Made by a program: the position numbers and the translations under genes. Of a stretch of DNA of 64,000 nucleotides, positions 47,624-56,456 are shown piece by piece; position 1 is the stretch's first letter; every line of letters begins with the position of its first letter. This stretch comes from Mycobacterium sp. 852013-51886_SCH5428379 (GTDB taxonomy: Bacteria; Actinomycetota; Actinomycetes; Mycobacteriales; Mycobacteriaceae). The stretch is taken from positions 1 to 64,000 of the forward strand of contig NZ_LZSU01000011.1 in assembly GCF_001665575.1 (NCBI RefSeq), written 5' to 3'. The notes below the pieces were generated by a model. That model was not told where the DNA came from. It was given only the letters and a program-made list of their open reading frames with translations, and did no database searches.

Positions 47624-50600
47624 CTAAGTCGAGGCCGGGACCCGTTCCTCGCCCCGCATCCGCTGGGAAATCACGGTGGTGATGCCGTCGTCGCGCATGG
47701 TGACGCCGTAGAGCGCATCGGCGACCTCCATCGTCGGCTTCTGATGCGTGATGACGATCAGCTGAGAGCGTTCGCGCAGCTGCTCGAACAGGCTGATCAG
47801 CCGGCGCAGGTTCACGTCGTCGAGCGCGGCCTCCACCTCGTCCATCACGTAGAACGGCGACGGGCGGGCCCGGAAGATCGCCACCAGCATCGCCACCGCG
47901 GTCAGCGACTTCTCCCCACCCGAAAGCAGCGACAGCCGTTTGATCTTCTTGCCCGGCGGCCGGGCCTCGACCTCGATCCCCGTGGTCAGCAGGTCGTCGG
48001 GGTTGGTCAGCAGCAGCCGTCCCTCACCGCCGGGGAACAGCGTGGCGAAAACGCCGGTGAACTCACGTTCGACGTCGGCGTAGGCCTCCGCGAAGACCTG
48101 CAGGATGCGGGCATCGACGTCGGAGATGACGTCGAGCAGATCCTTGCGGGCCGCCTTGACGTCCTCGAGTTGGGTGGACAGGAAGTTGTAGCGCTCCTCG
48201 AGCGCCGCGAACTCCTCGAGCGCCAGCGGGTTGACCCGACCGAGTTCCGAGAGCTCGCGTTCGGCGCGTTTCGCCCGGCGCTCCTGGGTCGGCCGGTCGA
48301 ACGGCATGGGTGCCGGCGCGGTGACCTGCTCGCCGCGCTCCTTGGCCTGTTCGTATTCGGCCATCTCGAGCTCGGTCGGGGGTAGCGCCACGTCCGGACC
48401 GTATTCGGCGACCAGATCGGCGGGCGCCATCCCGAACTGTTCCAGCACGGTCGCCTCGAGTTGCTCGATGCGCATCGCGGCCTGCGCCTTGGCCACCTCG
48501 TCGCGGTGCAGGGCGTCGGTCACCGCGGTGATGCGGGTGTTGAGGGCGCTCACCTCGTCCCGTGCCGCCGAGAGCGCCGCCGCGCGCTGAGCACGTTCGG
48601 CGGCCAGTCCCTCACGGGTCTGCGCTGCGGCGGCGACGACGGCGCTCAGCCGGATCGCGATCTGCGTCCCCGATTCGGCGACGGCGGCGGCGACGGTCGC
48701 GGCGCGTTCGCGCGCCACTTTCGCACGCTCGGCGCGCGCCCGGGCCTCGCGTTCGGCCACGGCGGCCCGGCGCAGCGAATCTGCCCGTCCCCGAACGGCA
48801 TTCGCGCGCTCCTCGGCCGTGCGTACGGCGAGCCGCGCCTCGACCTCCGCACTGCGCGCCGCCTCGGCGGCCGCCGTCGAGGCCTGCCGGTCGACGGGCT
48901 CGGCGTCGAGGTCCGAGCTCGGCATCTGTTCGGCGTTGTAGAGCCGCTCCTCGAGCTCGGTGAGCTCTTCCACGGTTCGGCTGCGGCCCGCCTCGAGCTC
49001 ATCGCGCTGGTGGACCAGCCGCTGCCATTCGTCGTCGGCTGCGCGGACCTCCTGGCCCAGTCGGCCGAGCTGTTCGTAGATGGCGGAGATGGCGGCGTCG
49101 GATTCGTTGAGTGCCGCCAACGCGTGTTCGGCGGCCTCCTGCCGGGCCTGCTGTTCGGTCAACGCACCCGCCAGCGCCGCGCCGAGTTCGCCGACCTGCT
49201 TCTCGGCGGCTTCCAGTTCGGCGCGGGCCTTGTCGATCTCGCTGGTGACCTCCAGAGTGCTGGGTTTGCGGTCGGATCCGCCGCTGACCCAGCCGGCGCC
49301 GACGAGGTCCCCGTCGATGGTCACCGCGCGCAGCGCGGGGCGATCGGACACCACGCCGAGTGCCGCGCTCAGATCGTCGACGACGGCCACGCCGGCCAGC
49401 ATGGCGCCGACCGCGCCGCGCAGCCGCCCCGGCACCTCGACCAGATCGACCGCCCACACCGCACCGGCGGGCAGGTCCGCAAGCGCGGCACTCTGCGTGT
49501 CGGGCCAGTCGCCGAGCACGATGGCCGCCCGCCCGCCGTCGGATTCCTTGAGGGCGGCGACGGCGGTGCGCGCGGCACCGGAGTCCTCGGCGGCCAGGGC
49601 GTCCGCGGCCGCACCGAGCACGGTCGCCACCGCCACCTCGTAACCGGGGCGCACCTTCAGGAACTCGGCGACCGTGCCGAGAAGCCCTGCGCCGCTGTGG
49701 TTCTTCTGCAACCAGGCGGCGCCGTCGCGGCGATCCAGACTCACCGACAGCGCGTCGATGCGGGCGCGCAGTGAGGCCACCAGCCGTTCGGCGCCCCGCT
49801 CGGCGGCCTGGAGTTCGGCGACCCGCTCATCGGCGAACCGCAGCGCGGCCACGGTCCGGTCATGATGGTCGTCGAGGCCGACCTCTCCGGCGTCGAGCTC
49901 CCCGACGCGGCTCTGCACGGTCTCGAACTCGGCCCGCGCCTGCTCCACCCTCGCCGCGGCCTCGTCCATCCGGATCGTCAACCGCGCCACCGTCTCGTCG
50001 ACCGATTCCACCCGGGTGCGCATGGTCTCGACCTGCCCGGTCAGCCGGGCGAGCCCCTCGCGGCGATCCGCCTCAGCGCGTGCCGCGGCCAGGTGGGCGC
50101 GTTCGGCTTCGGCGGCGACGCGTTCGGCCTCGGTGAGTTCGGCGCGGGCGGCCTCGAGCGTGGCGCGGGCGGCCGCCAGATCCGCGAGCAGCGCAGCCTC
50201 CCGGGCCGCCATCTCGTCCGCCTCGGCCTCGAGGGCGTCGGGATCACGTCCGGTCTGCTGTTCGGGTGCGACGTCGAGCAGCTGAGCGCGGTCCGTGGCG
50301 ATACGCACGGTCGCGCTCACCCGCTCGGCCAGCGCCGAGAGCCGGAACCAACTCTGCTGAGCGGCCTCCGCGCGGCCGGTCAGATCGGCGACGGCGGCCT
50401 CGTGCGCGTCGAGTTCGGCGGTGGCGATCTCCAGCCGGCTGGTGATCTCGTCGTGTTCGCGGCGCAGCGTGGTCTCGGCGGTGTTGGTGTTCTCGAACTC
50501 CGAGCGCCGCGACACCAGATCGTCGGCGGCCAGCCGCAGCCGCGCATCCCGCAGGTCGGCCTGGATGGTCTGCGCGCGCCGCGCCATCTCCGCCTGTCGC

Positions 50601-51217
50601 CCAAGGGGTTTGAGCTGGCGCCGCAGTTCGGTGGTCAGGTCGGTCAGCCGGGCGAGATTGGCCTGCATCGAGTCGAGTTTGCGGACGGCCTTCTCTTTGC
50701 GTTTGCGGTGCTTGAGCACACCGGCGGCCTCCTCGATGAAGGCCCGCCGGTCTTCAGGGCGCGACTCGAGGATCTCCGAAAGTTTGCCCTGACCGACGAT
50801 GACGTGCATCTCGCGGCCGATCCCGGAGTCGCTGAGCAGCTCCTGGACATCCGCCAAACGGCAACGGCTGCCGTTGATCTCGTACTCCCCCGCGCCGTCG
50901 CGGAACATGCGCCGGGTGATCGACACCTCCGAGTACTCGATCGGCAGCGCGTTGTCGGAGTTGTCGATCGTCAGCGTCACTTCGGCACGCCCCAGCGGGG
51001 CACGCGAGGACGTGCCGGCGAAGATGACGTCCTCCATCTTGCCGCCACGCAGCGTCTTGGCGCCCTGCTCTCCCATCACCCAGGTCAAGGCGTCGACGAC
51101 ATTGGACTTGCCCGAACCGTTGGGACCGACCACACAGGTGATGCCGGGTTCGAAACGCAGAGTCGTCGGCGAGGCGAAGGACTTGAAGCCCTTCAGCGTC
51201 AGACTCTTCAGATGCAT
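47624..51217 (-). CDS. smc: Chromosome segregation protein SMC
   Basis: Condensin ATPase organising the chromosome. The 1197 aa show Walker [17 protein letters not shown] near residue 32, two coiled-coil arms (about 170-500 and 670-1000; Glu/Ala/Arg-rich), a hinge between (about 510-640, with [19 protein letters not shown]), signature [13 protein letters not shown] near 1095 and Walker [13 protein letters not shown] near 1123. A -10-like TACGCT ends 8 bases before the ATG, which lacks a ribosome site. Rv2922c is the counterpart. Confidence 0.97.
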   Translation of the reverse strand: MHLKSLTLKGFKSFASPTTLRFEPGITCVVGPNGSGKSNVVDALTWVMGEQGAKTLRGGKMEDVIFAGTSSRAPLGRAEVTLTIDNSDNALPIEYSEVSITRRMFRDGAGEYEINGSRCRLADVQELLSDSGIGREMHVIVGQGKLSEILESRPEDRRAFIEEAAGVLKHRKRKEKAVRKLDSMQANLARLTDLTTELRRQLKPLGRQAEMARRAQTIQADLRDARLRLAADDLVSRRSEFENTNTAETTLRREHDEITSRLEIATAELDAHEAAVADLTGRAEAAQQSWFRLSALAERVSATVRIATDRAQLLDVAPEQQTGRDPDALEAEADEMAAREAALLADLAAARATLEAARAELTEAERVAAEAERAHLAAARAEADRREGLARLTGQVETMRTRVESVDETVARLTIRMDEAAARVEQARAEFETVQSRVGELDAGEVGLDDHHDRTVAALRFADERVAELQAAERGAERLVASLRARIDALSVSLDRRDGAAWLQKNHSGAGLLGTVAEFLKVRPGYEVAVATVLGAAADALAAEDSGAARTAVAALKESDGGRAAIVLGDWPDTQSAALADLPAGAVWAVDLVEVPGRLRGAVGAMLAGVAVVDDLSAALGVVSDRPALRAVTIDGDLVGAGWVSGGSDRKPSTLEVTSEIDKARAELEAAEKQVGELGAALAGALTEQQARQEAAEHALAALNESDAAISAIYEQLGRLGQEVRAADDEWQRLVHQRDELEAGRSRTVEELTELEERLYNAEQMPSSDLDAEPVDRQASTAAAEAARSAEVEARLAVRTAEERANAVRGRADSLRRAAVAEREARARAERAKVARERAATVAAAVAESGTQIAIRLSAVVAAAAQTREGLAAERAQRAAALSAARDEVSALNTRITAVTDALHRDEVAKAQAAMRIEQLEATVLEQFGMAPADLVAEYGPDVALPPTELEMAEYEQAKERGEQVTAPAPMPFDRPTQERRAKRAERELSELGRVNPLALEEFAALEERYNFLSTQLEDVKAARKDLLDVISDVDARILQVFAEAYADVEREFTGVFATLFPGGEGRLLLTNPDDLLTTGIEVEARPPGKKIKRLSLLSGGEKSLTAVAMLVAIFRARPSPFYVMDEVEAALDDVNLRRLISLFEQLRERSQLIVITHQKPTMEVADALYGVTMRDDGITTVISQRMRGEERVPAST

Positions 51218-51225
51218 GACTGGTC

Positions 51226-51231
51226 AGCGTA
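51226..51231 (-). promoter_or_regulatory. -10-like TACGCT before smc, possible leaderless start
   Basis: On the minus strand TACGCT ends 8 bases before the smc ATG, between the acyP stop and smc, and no ribosome site is seen. It suggests a separate leaderless smc transcript in addition to any readthrough from acyP. Confidence 0.35.
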
Positions 51232-51232
51232 C

Positions 51233-51511
51233 CTAGCGCTCCCGGAAATCCGGGATTCGCTCGCCGGCCTCGGCCCAGTCGTGGACGACGCGGTCGACCC
51301 GGCCCGGTGTGGTTCCGCCGGTGAGCAGGTCCAACAGCTGCTCACAGTGCTCCCTGGACCCCTGTGCGACCACGTGCACCCGGCCGTCGGGCTTGTTGGC
51401 GGCATACCCGGTCAGACCCAGTTCCAGCGCACGCGAACGCGTCCACCAGCGGAAACCCACGCCCTGCACGTGGCCGTGCACCCAAGCGATCAACCGGACA
51501 TCGTCACTCAC
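51233..51511 (-). CDS. acyP: Acylphosphatase
   Basis: A 92-aa enzyme hydrolysing acyl phosphates. The family motif [18 protein letters not shown] near residue 12 holds the catalytic Arg and the phosphate loop, and the catalytic Asn is expected in [11 protein letters not shown] near 36. The GTG start overlaps the OsmC gene stop (GTGA). In M. tuberculosis it is Rv2922A, same position. Confidence 0.94.
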   Translation of the reverse strand: MSDDVRLIAWVHGHVQGVGFRWWTRSRALELGLTGYAANKPDGRVHVVAQGSREHCEQLLDLLTGGTTPGRVDRVVHDWAEAGERIPDFRER

Positions 51512-51918
51512 GAGCGCTCATCGACCCCAAAGCGGACGTCCGTGCCCGATTTGAGCGTGCGACCAACCGTGCACACCTGGTCGGTGGCGCGTTCGACGAC
51601 GATCAACAGCCGCTCACGGTCCTGCTCGGACAGCCCCGAGAGGTCGACCTCGAGTTTCTCCTCGAGCAGCGGGTACCGCTCCTGCTCCCGGTCGGCGGCA
51701 CCGGAGACCCGGATCGTGGCCGCATAGTCGTCGCCCAGGCGGCGCCGCAGCGGCTGATCACTGCTCATCCCGCTGCACGCGGCCAGCGCGATCTTCATCA
51801 GCTCGCCGGGGGTGAACACCCCCTCGACGTCCTCCGAGCCGATCAGCACCTCGGCGCCGCGAGTGCTGCGCCCGGTGTAGCGGCGCACGCCGGTGCGCTC
51901 TACCCACAGTTCGGTCAT
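51508..51918 (-). CDS. OsmC/Ohr-family protein
   Basis: A 136-aa OsmC-like protein (Rv2923c family), a fold that uses cysteines to reduce organic hydroperoxides. Only one Cys in the peroxidatic region is seen ([11 protein letters not shown] near residue 47), and a second, [12 protein letters not shown], near 116, so the pair is present. It is coupled by GTGA to acyP. Confidence 0.88.
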   Translation of the reverse strand: MTELWVERTGVRRYTGRSTRGAEVLIGSEDVEGVFTPGELMKIALAACSGMSSDQPLRRRLGDDYAATIRVSGAADREQERYPLLEEKLEVDLSGLSEQDRERLLIVVERATDQVCTVGRTLKSGTDVRFGVDERS

Positions 51919-51938
51919 GGTCTCTTTCTACAACGTTG

Positions 51939-51999
51939 CGCGAAACAGCATTCCCGGCCCTCAAGCGCGCGTCTTGACCGCCGGGAATGCTATTTCGCG
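51939..51999 (-). repeat. Imperfect 19-bp inverted repeat after mutM
   Basis: Arms at 51939-51957 and 51981-51999 pair at 18 of 19 positions. The single mismatch becomes a G-U pair in RNA from the minus strand. A small inner stem TCAAG/CTTGA sits in the loop. It covers the mutM stop and lies before the OsmC gene, so it may terminate or attenuate mutM transcripts. Confidence 0.5.
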
Positions 52000-52862
52000 G
52001 AAAGGGCGCGGGGGGTGCGCGGGCGGGGCTGACATTTCGGGCAGTAGAACGACGACCGGTTCATGAACTTCTCGCGCCGCATGATCGCTCCGCAGCGGCG
52101 ACAGGGCTCGCCCTCGCGGCCGTAGGCGTCCAGCGACCGGTCGAAGTAGCCGGACTCCCCGTTGACGTTGACGTACAGCGAGTCGAACGACGTGCCGCCC
52201 TGCCCGAGGGCCTCGGTCATCACCTCGGCCGCCGCGTCGAGCAGCCCCGCGAGCGCCTTGCGCGTCAACGCCGACGCCGGCCGGGCGCCGTTGATCTTGG
52301 CCCGCCACAGCGCCTCGTCGGCGTAGATGTTGCCGATCCCGGACACCACGGTCTGATCGAGCAGCTGCCTCTTGATCTCGGAATGCTTACCGCGCAACAC
52401 CGTCACCACCCGGTCGCGATCGAACAGCGGATCGAGCGGATCGCGCGCGAGATGGGCGACCGGTTCGGGCACCGTTGTGCCGTCGACGGTCACCATTTCG
52501 GCGAGCAGCCAGCCGCCGAACGTGCGCTGATCGACGAAACTCAGCGCCGTACCGTCGTCGAGCAGGGCCGCGATCCGCAGGTGGTCCTCTTTGGCGACGG
52601 GACCGAGCAGCATCTGCCCGCTCATGCCCAGATGCACGACGAGTGCGCCATGACCGTCGTCGAGTGTGAGCCACAGATACTTCCCGCGCCGCCCCGTCCC
52701 GGTGATCCGCGCGTCGAGCAGCCGTGCGGTCAGATCGGCAGGCCCGGCCTCGTGGCGCCGCACCGCGCGCGGGTGATTCACCCGCACCGCGGTGATCGTC
52801 CGCCCGGTCACATGGGCGTCCAGTCCGCGCCGGACGACCTCGACCTCGGGCAGTTCAGGCAT
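51990..52862 (-). CDS. mutM: Formamidopyrimidine-DNA glycosylase
   Basis: Base-excision repair enzyme that removes 8-oxoguanine. The 290 aa start [14 protein letters not shown] with the catalytic Pro2/Glu3. A helix-two-turn-helix region has [15 protein letters not shown] near 172, and the C-terminal zinc finger [13 protein letters not shown]...FYCPKC is complete (four Cys, about 257-281). The ATG overlaps the rnc stop by 8 bases. Confidence 0.96.
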   Translation of the reverse strand: MPELPEVEVVRRGLDAHVTGRTITAVRVNHPRAVRRHEAGPADLTARLLDARITGTGRRGKYLWLTLDDGHGALVVHLGMSGQMLLGPVAKEDHLRIAALLDDGTALSFVDQRTFGGWLLAEMVTVDGTTVPEPVAHLARDPLDPLFDRDRVVTVLRGKHSEIKRQLLDQTVVSGIGNIYADEALWRAKINGARPASALTRKALAGLLDAAAEVMTEALGQGGTSFDSLYVNVNGESGYFDRSLDAYGREGEPCRRCGAIMRREKFMNRSSFYCPKCQPRPRTPRALSAK

Positions 52863-53559
52863 CGACGCCCGTGGCGGACAACTGATTCCACGCCGCAGCG
52901 GCGGCCTTGAGCTCGGCCTCCTTCTTGGTGCGACCGACTCCCCTGCCGTATTCGTCTCCGGTGACCAGCACCGAGGCCGTGAACTCTTTGTCGTGATCGG
53001 GTCCGGTCGAGGACACCACGTACGACGGCGCACCCAACCCGCGCGCGGCCGTCAGCTCCTGCAGACTGCTCTTCCAGTCCAGGCCGGCGCCGAGGGTGGG
53101 CGCCGTCTCCAGCAGGCCGCCGAACAGCCGCAGGATCACCTCCCGCGCGCCGGTGAGCCCATGCTCCACGTAGATCGCGCCCAGCAGGGATTCCACGCCG
53201 TCGGCCAGGATGCTCGACTTGTCGGCGCCCCCCGAGTTCTGCTCGCCGCGGCCCAGCAACAGGTACGACCCCAGACCAGCCTCGGAGAGTTTGCGGCCGA
53301 CGTCGGCGAGCGCCTGGGTGTTGACGATGCTCGCGCGCAGTTTGGCCAAGTCACCCTCGGACCGGTCGGGGTGCCGATGGTAGAGCTCCTCGGTGATGGT
53401 CAGTCCGAGCACCGCGTCGCCGAGGAACTCCAGCCGCTCGTTGGTCGGCAGACCACCGTTCTCGTAGGAGTAGCTGCGATGCGTCAATGCGATCGTGAGC
53501 AGGTCGGCGGGCAGCGAAACCCCGAGCGCCGCAAGCAGCGCCGAGCGATCCTCGGTCAC
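52855..53559 (-). CDS. rnc: Ribonuclease III
   Basis: Double-stranded RNA endonuclease that processes rRNA. The 234 aa have the signature [14 protein letters not shown] near residue 40, a second acidic site [15 protein letters not shown] near 118 and a C-terminal dsRBD ([30 protein letters not shown]). The GTG start overlaps the DUF177 gene stop (GTGA). Confidence 0.97.
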   Translation of the reverse strand: MTEDRSALLAALGVSLPADLLTIALTHRSYSYENGGLPTNERLEFLGDAVLGLTITEELYHRHPDRSEGDLAKLRASIVNTQALADVGRKLSEAGLGSYLLLGRGEQNSGGADKSSILADGVESLLGAIYVEHGLTGAREVILRLFGGLLETAPTLGAGLDWKSSLQELTAARGLGAPSYVVSSTGPDHDKEFTASVLVTGDEYGRGVGRTKKEAELKAAAAAWNQLSATGVDA

Positions 53560-54137
53560 GTCTCGTCGTTCTCCAGCAGTCCCGAGAGCTTCGCCCACCG
53601 CGGATCCAGCTGCTCGTGGTGGTGTCCGGGCTCGGCGGTGGCCATGGCGATCCCGCAGTCCGGGCACAGGCCTTCGCAGTCGGGCCGGCACAGCGGCGAG
53701 AACGGCAAGGCCAGCCCGATGGCGTCGATGACAGGTTGTTCGAGGTCGAGCGTATCGGGCACACCGATGGAGCCGACGCGTCCGACCTCATCGGCATCGG
53801 TGGTCTCGTCGGTGGCGCTGTCCGGGTAGGCGAACAGCTCGGTCAGGTCGATGTCGACGCGTCCGGTGATTGGCGTGAGGCAGCGCGCGCACTCCCCGGT
53901 GGTCGGGGCGCTCACCGTTCCGGTGACGAGCACCCCCTCTGAGACCGCCTGCACCTGCAGGTCGAGGTCCAGGGGAGCGTCCTCTTCGACGCCGATCAGC
54001 TGAAGGCCCATCCGCAGCGGACTGGGCACGGTCTCGTGGACGGTCGTCATCGACCCGGGCCGCCGGCCCAACCGGGATACGTCGAGCACCAGCGGCGAAC
54101 GGGCTGCGCGACGGACCGCGTCGCTTCTAGTCGCCAT
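53556..54137 (-). CDS. DUF177 (YceD) family protein
   Basis: A 193-aa YceD-type protein linked in other bacteria to 23S rRNA processing and to ribosomal protein L32. The N-terminus ARSPLVLDVSRLGRRPGSMTTV, TGECARCLTPI near residue 82 and a Cys-rich segment CRPDCEGLCPDCG near 152 suggest metal binding. rpmF does not follow, as usual in mycobacteria. It overlaps rnc by 4 bases. Rv2926c counterpart. Confidence 0.92.
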   Translation of the reverse strand: MATRSDAVRRAARSPLVLDVSRLGRRPGSMTTVHETVPSPLRMGLQLIGVEEDAPLDLDLQVQAVSEGVLVTGTVSAPTTGECARCLTPITGRVDIDLTELFAYPDSATDETTDADEVGRVGSIGVPDTLDLEQPVIDAIGLALPFSPLCRPDCEGLCPDCGIAMATAEPGHHHEQLDPRWAKLSGLLENDET

Positions 54138-54158
54138 TCGACCAATCCTACGGCGGCG

Positions 54159-54183
54159 CGACGCCGCGGGTTGCGCGGCGTCG
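54159..54183. terminator. Hairpin between sepIVA and the DUF177 gene
   Basis: Perfect 10-bp arms CGACGCCGCG/CGCGGCGTCG with a 5-base loop lie just after the sepIVA stop. No T tract is present. Confidence 0.5.
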
Positions 54184-54203
54184 GCCCGCTCGATGGGCTC
54201 CGG

Positions 54204-54941
54204 TCAGCGCGCCGCGTAGTCGTGTGTGCCGGCCGCGGTGCGCAGCTGGTGGCGTCCACGACCCACCGACCTGATGGTGCCGTTGAGGAAGTCCTCGAAC
54301 TCGGCGAGTTTGCTGTCGACGTAGATGTCGCATTCGCCGCGCAGCCGGTCGGCCTCGGCGTGGGCGGTGTCGATCAGCCGGGTGGCCTCGGCGGTGGCCG
54401 TGGCGACGATCTCGGTCTGCGACACCAGGCGCTGCTGCTCCTTGATGCCCTCCTGGACCGCCTTCTCGTAGGCCAGGTTGCCGCTCTCGATGAGGCGATC
54501 GGCCTCGGACTTCGCCCGTCCGGTGCTGGCCTCGTACTCGCGCTTCGCCGTCGCCATGACGCGCGACGCCTCCTCGCGGGCCTCGCCGACCATCCGCTCG
54601 CTGTGCGCACGGGCCTCGGCGACCATCCGGTCGGCCTGGGACTTGGCGTCGGAGAGCAGCCGATCGGCCTCGGCCCGGGCGTGGTTGACCATGGAGTCGG
54701 CCTCGGCGTTGGCCGTCGAGACCATCTTGTCGGAGTGCTCCTTGGCCTCGCTCAACATCGAATCGCGGGCGTCGAGCACATCCTGGGCGTCGTCGAGTTC
54801 GCCGGGGATGGCGTCCTTGATGTCGTCGATCAGTTCGAGGACGTCGCCGCGGGGAACCACGCAACCCGCCGTCATCGGCACGCCACGGGCTTCTTCGACG
54901 ATTGCGCCCAGCTCATCGAGCGCTTCAAAAACTCGGTACAC
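54204..54941 (-). CDS. sepIVA: DivIVA-like coiled-coil septation protein SepIVA
   Basis: A 245-aa cytosolic coiled-coil protein required for septum placement in M. smegmatis and homologous to Rv2927c. The DivIVA-like N-terminus (VYRVFEALDELGAIVEEARG) is followed by long heptad-rich Ala/Glu/Arg repeats of the form ARAEADRLLSDAKSQADRM from about residue 70 to 215. GTG start with a GGAGGG site upstream. Its upstream neighbour in M. tuberculosis is the PDIM locus, missing here. Confidence 0.93.
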   Translation of the reverse strand: MYRVFEALDELGAIVEEARGVPMTAGCVVPRGDVLELIDDIKDAIPGELDDAQDVLDARDSMLSEAKEHSDKMVSTANAEADSMVNHARAEADRLLSDAKSQADRMVAEARAHSERMVGEAREEASRVMATAKREYEASTGRAKSEADRLIESGNLAYEKAVQEGIKEQQRLVSQTEIVATATAEATRLIDTAHAEADRLRGECDIYVDSKLAEFEDFLNGTIRSVGRGRHQLRTAAGTHDYAAR

Positions 54942-55027
54942 GGCGGAACCCTCCAGGCGTCGTTGTTGGTTACCAGTGTGCCTGGTGTTACGCCTGTGAC
55001 TCGGCTTTGGTGACCGGTGTGTCGCCC

Positions 55028-55261
55028 TCAGCAGTGCGTTTTCGCGCGATCGACCAGCGTCCACGCCGGCGGCAGCATGTGACCGGACGACTGCGGCAAC
55101 AACACATCCGCGATCGAGTCCAGGATCGCGAGCGCCCGCGCCTCCCCGAGACCGTCGCGCAGACGGCGCAGTTCGGTGACCAACAGCGCCCACGGCAGGG
55201 CCGCCGCGGACATGGTGGTCCGGCGCGCGTCGGTTGCGCCGCCCAGAACACCTGAGCTCAT
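55028..55261 (-). CDS. Small hypothetical protein between sepIVA and coaD
   Basis: A 77-aa protein (MSSGVLGGATDARR start) with strong GC-rich third-position codon use, which argues that it is real. The middle is helical (LPWALLVTELRRLRDGLGEARALAILDSIADVLLP). No family is recognised. It fills the place between sepIVA and coaD, where M. tuberculosis carries its large lipid locus. Confidence 0.6.
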   Translation of the reverse strand: MSSGVLGGATDARRTTMSAAALPWALLVTELRRLRDGLGEARALAILDSIADVLLPQSSGHMLPPAWTLVDRAKTHC

Positions 55262-55381
55262 GGTCTCGCCTTCCCTTCGGTGACGTCCGGGGGACCGCAG
55301 TCAGCGGTCGACTCCCGAGCGTCCCTGGGGTTCCCCTGATCCGGCGTGCCTACTCTGTGATTGCAGCCACTTCCGCAGCGC

Positions 55382-55873
55382 TCAGTTCCGCGGGTTCGGA
55401 CCCGTCAGCTTGGCCTGCAGCCGGCGGTTGACGGCCTCGGGCAGCAGCGCCGACACGTCACCGCCGAGGGTGGCCACCTCTTTGGACAGCGACGAGGACA
55501 CGAACGAGAATTGCGGGCTGGTGGCGAGGAAGTAGGTGTCGACGCCGGCGATGTGCCGGTTCATCTGCGCCATCTGCAGCTCGTATTCGAAGTCGGTGCC
55601 GCTGCGGAGCCCTTTGACGATCGCCGTGATCCCCCGCGCCCTGGCGAAGTCGACGACGAGCCCCTGACCGGATTCCGCCCGAACGTTGGGCAGGTGCGCG
55701 GTGGTCTCGGCGATCATCTCCAGCCGCTCCTCGAGGCTGAACATGCCCTTCTTGTTGGGGTTGACCAGCACCGCGACGACGACCTCGTCGAACTGGGCGG
55801 CCGCACGTTCGAAGATGTCGACATGACCCAGGGTCACCGGGTCGAACGAACCGGGGCACACCGCTCCACTCAT
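55382..55873 (-). CDS. coaD: Phosphopantetheine adenylyltransferase
   Basis: Penultimate step of CoA synthesis. The 163 aa include the nucleotidyltransferase motif [15 protein letters not shown] near residue 7 and the C-terminal [16 protein letters not shown] near 119. The ATG at MSGAVCPGS is the family start. The gene is 22 bases after rsmD. Confidence 0.96.
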   Translation of the reverse strand: MSGAVCPGSFDPVTLGHVDIFERAAAQFDEVVVAVLVNPNKKGMFSLEERLEMIAETTAHLPNVRAESGQGLVVDFARARGITAIVKGLRSGTDFEYELQMAQMNRHIAGVDTYFLATSPQFSFVSSSLSKEVATLGGDVSALLPEAVNRRLQAKLTGPNPRN

Positions 55874-55895
55874 GGATGACGACGGTACCGGCTGG

Positions 55896-56456
55896 CTATT
55901 CGTCGAGTTCTGCCATGTCGATCCGTGTGTCGCCGTACCGCCGTGGCGGCCAGGGCGACCACGCCGACGGCCACGCCGTGGACCCGCCCGACGCCCGGCG
56001 CTCGACGACGGCGACCGCGCCGGGCGCCAGCCATCCCCCGGCGTCCAGCGCCGACAGCATCGCCGCGATCTCCGAATCCGGGACGTCGTAGGGCGGATCG
56101 GCGAACACCAGATCCGCCGGGCGGTCGGCGGCGCCGGCCAGCACAGTGGCCACCGTCGCCCGGCGCACCGTGGCGACCGCACCGAGCCCGAGATCGGCGA
56201 TGTTGCCTGAGATCACCGCCGCCGCGCGATGGTGGTGTTCGACGAACGTCGCGCGGGCGGCACCCCGCGACAGCGCCTCCAGGCCCAGCGCGCCGGATCC
56301 GGCGTACAGGTCGAGCACGGTGAGGCCGTCGAAGTCGATACGCGCCGCCAGCGCACTGAACACCGCTTCGCGCACCCGATCAGCGGTGGGTCGAGTCCCG
56401 GTGCGTGGCACGGCGATTCGTCGACCACCAAACTGCCCGGCGATGATGCGGGTCAG
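55896..56456 (-). CDS. rsmD: 16S rRNA (guanine-966-N2) methyltransferase RsmD
   Basis: Methylates G966 of 16S rRNA. The 186 aa have [16 protein letters not shown] near residue 20, SAM motif [19 protein letters not shown] near 46 and the catalytic FADPPYDV near 116. The family start (xTRIIAG) falls on CTG, and no ATG, GTG or TTG lies in frame nearby. The CTG overlaps the pca stop as CTGA, the same 4-base coupling seen elsewhere with ATG or GTG. If CTG is not used, the first alternative is GTG at AVPRTG about 15 codons downstream. Confidence 0.85.
   Translation of the reverse strand: MTRIIAGQFGGRRIAVPRTGTRPTADRVREAVFSALAARIDFDGLTVLDLYAGSGALGLEALSRGAARATFVEHHHRAAAVISGNIADLGLGAVATVRRATVATVLAGAADRPADLVFADPPYDVPDSEIAAMLSALDAGGWLAPGAVAVVERRASGGSTAWPSAWSPWPPRRYGDTRIDMAELDE

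Noticed and set aside
49862..51727. 621-codon open frame on the plus strand
   Set aside because: It is antisense to smc, acyP and the OsmC gene and shows no recognisable domain.
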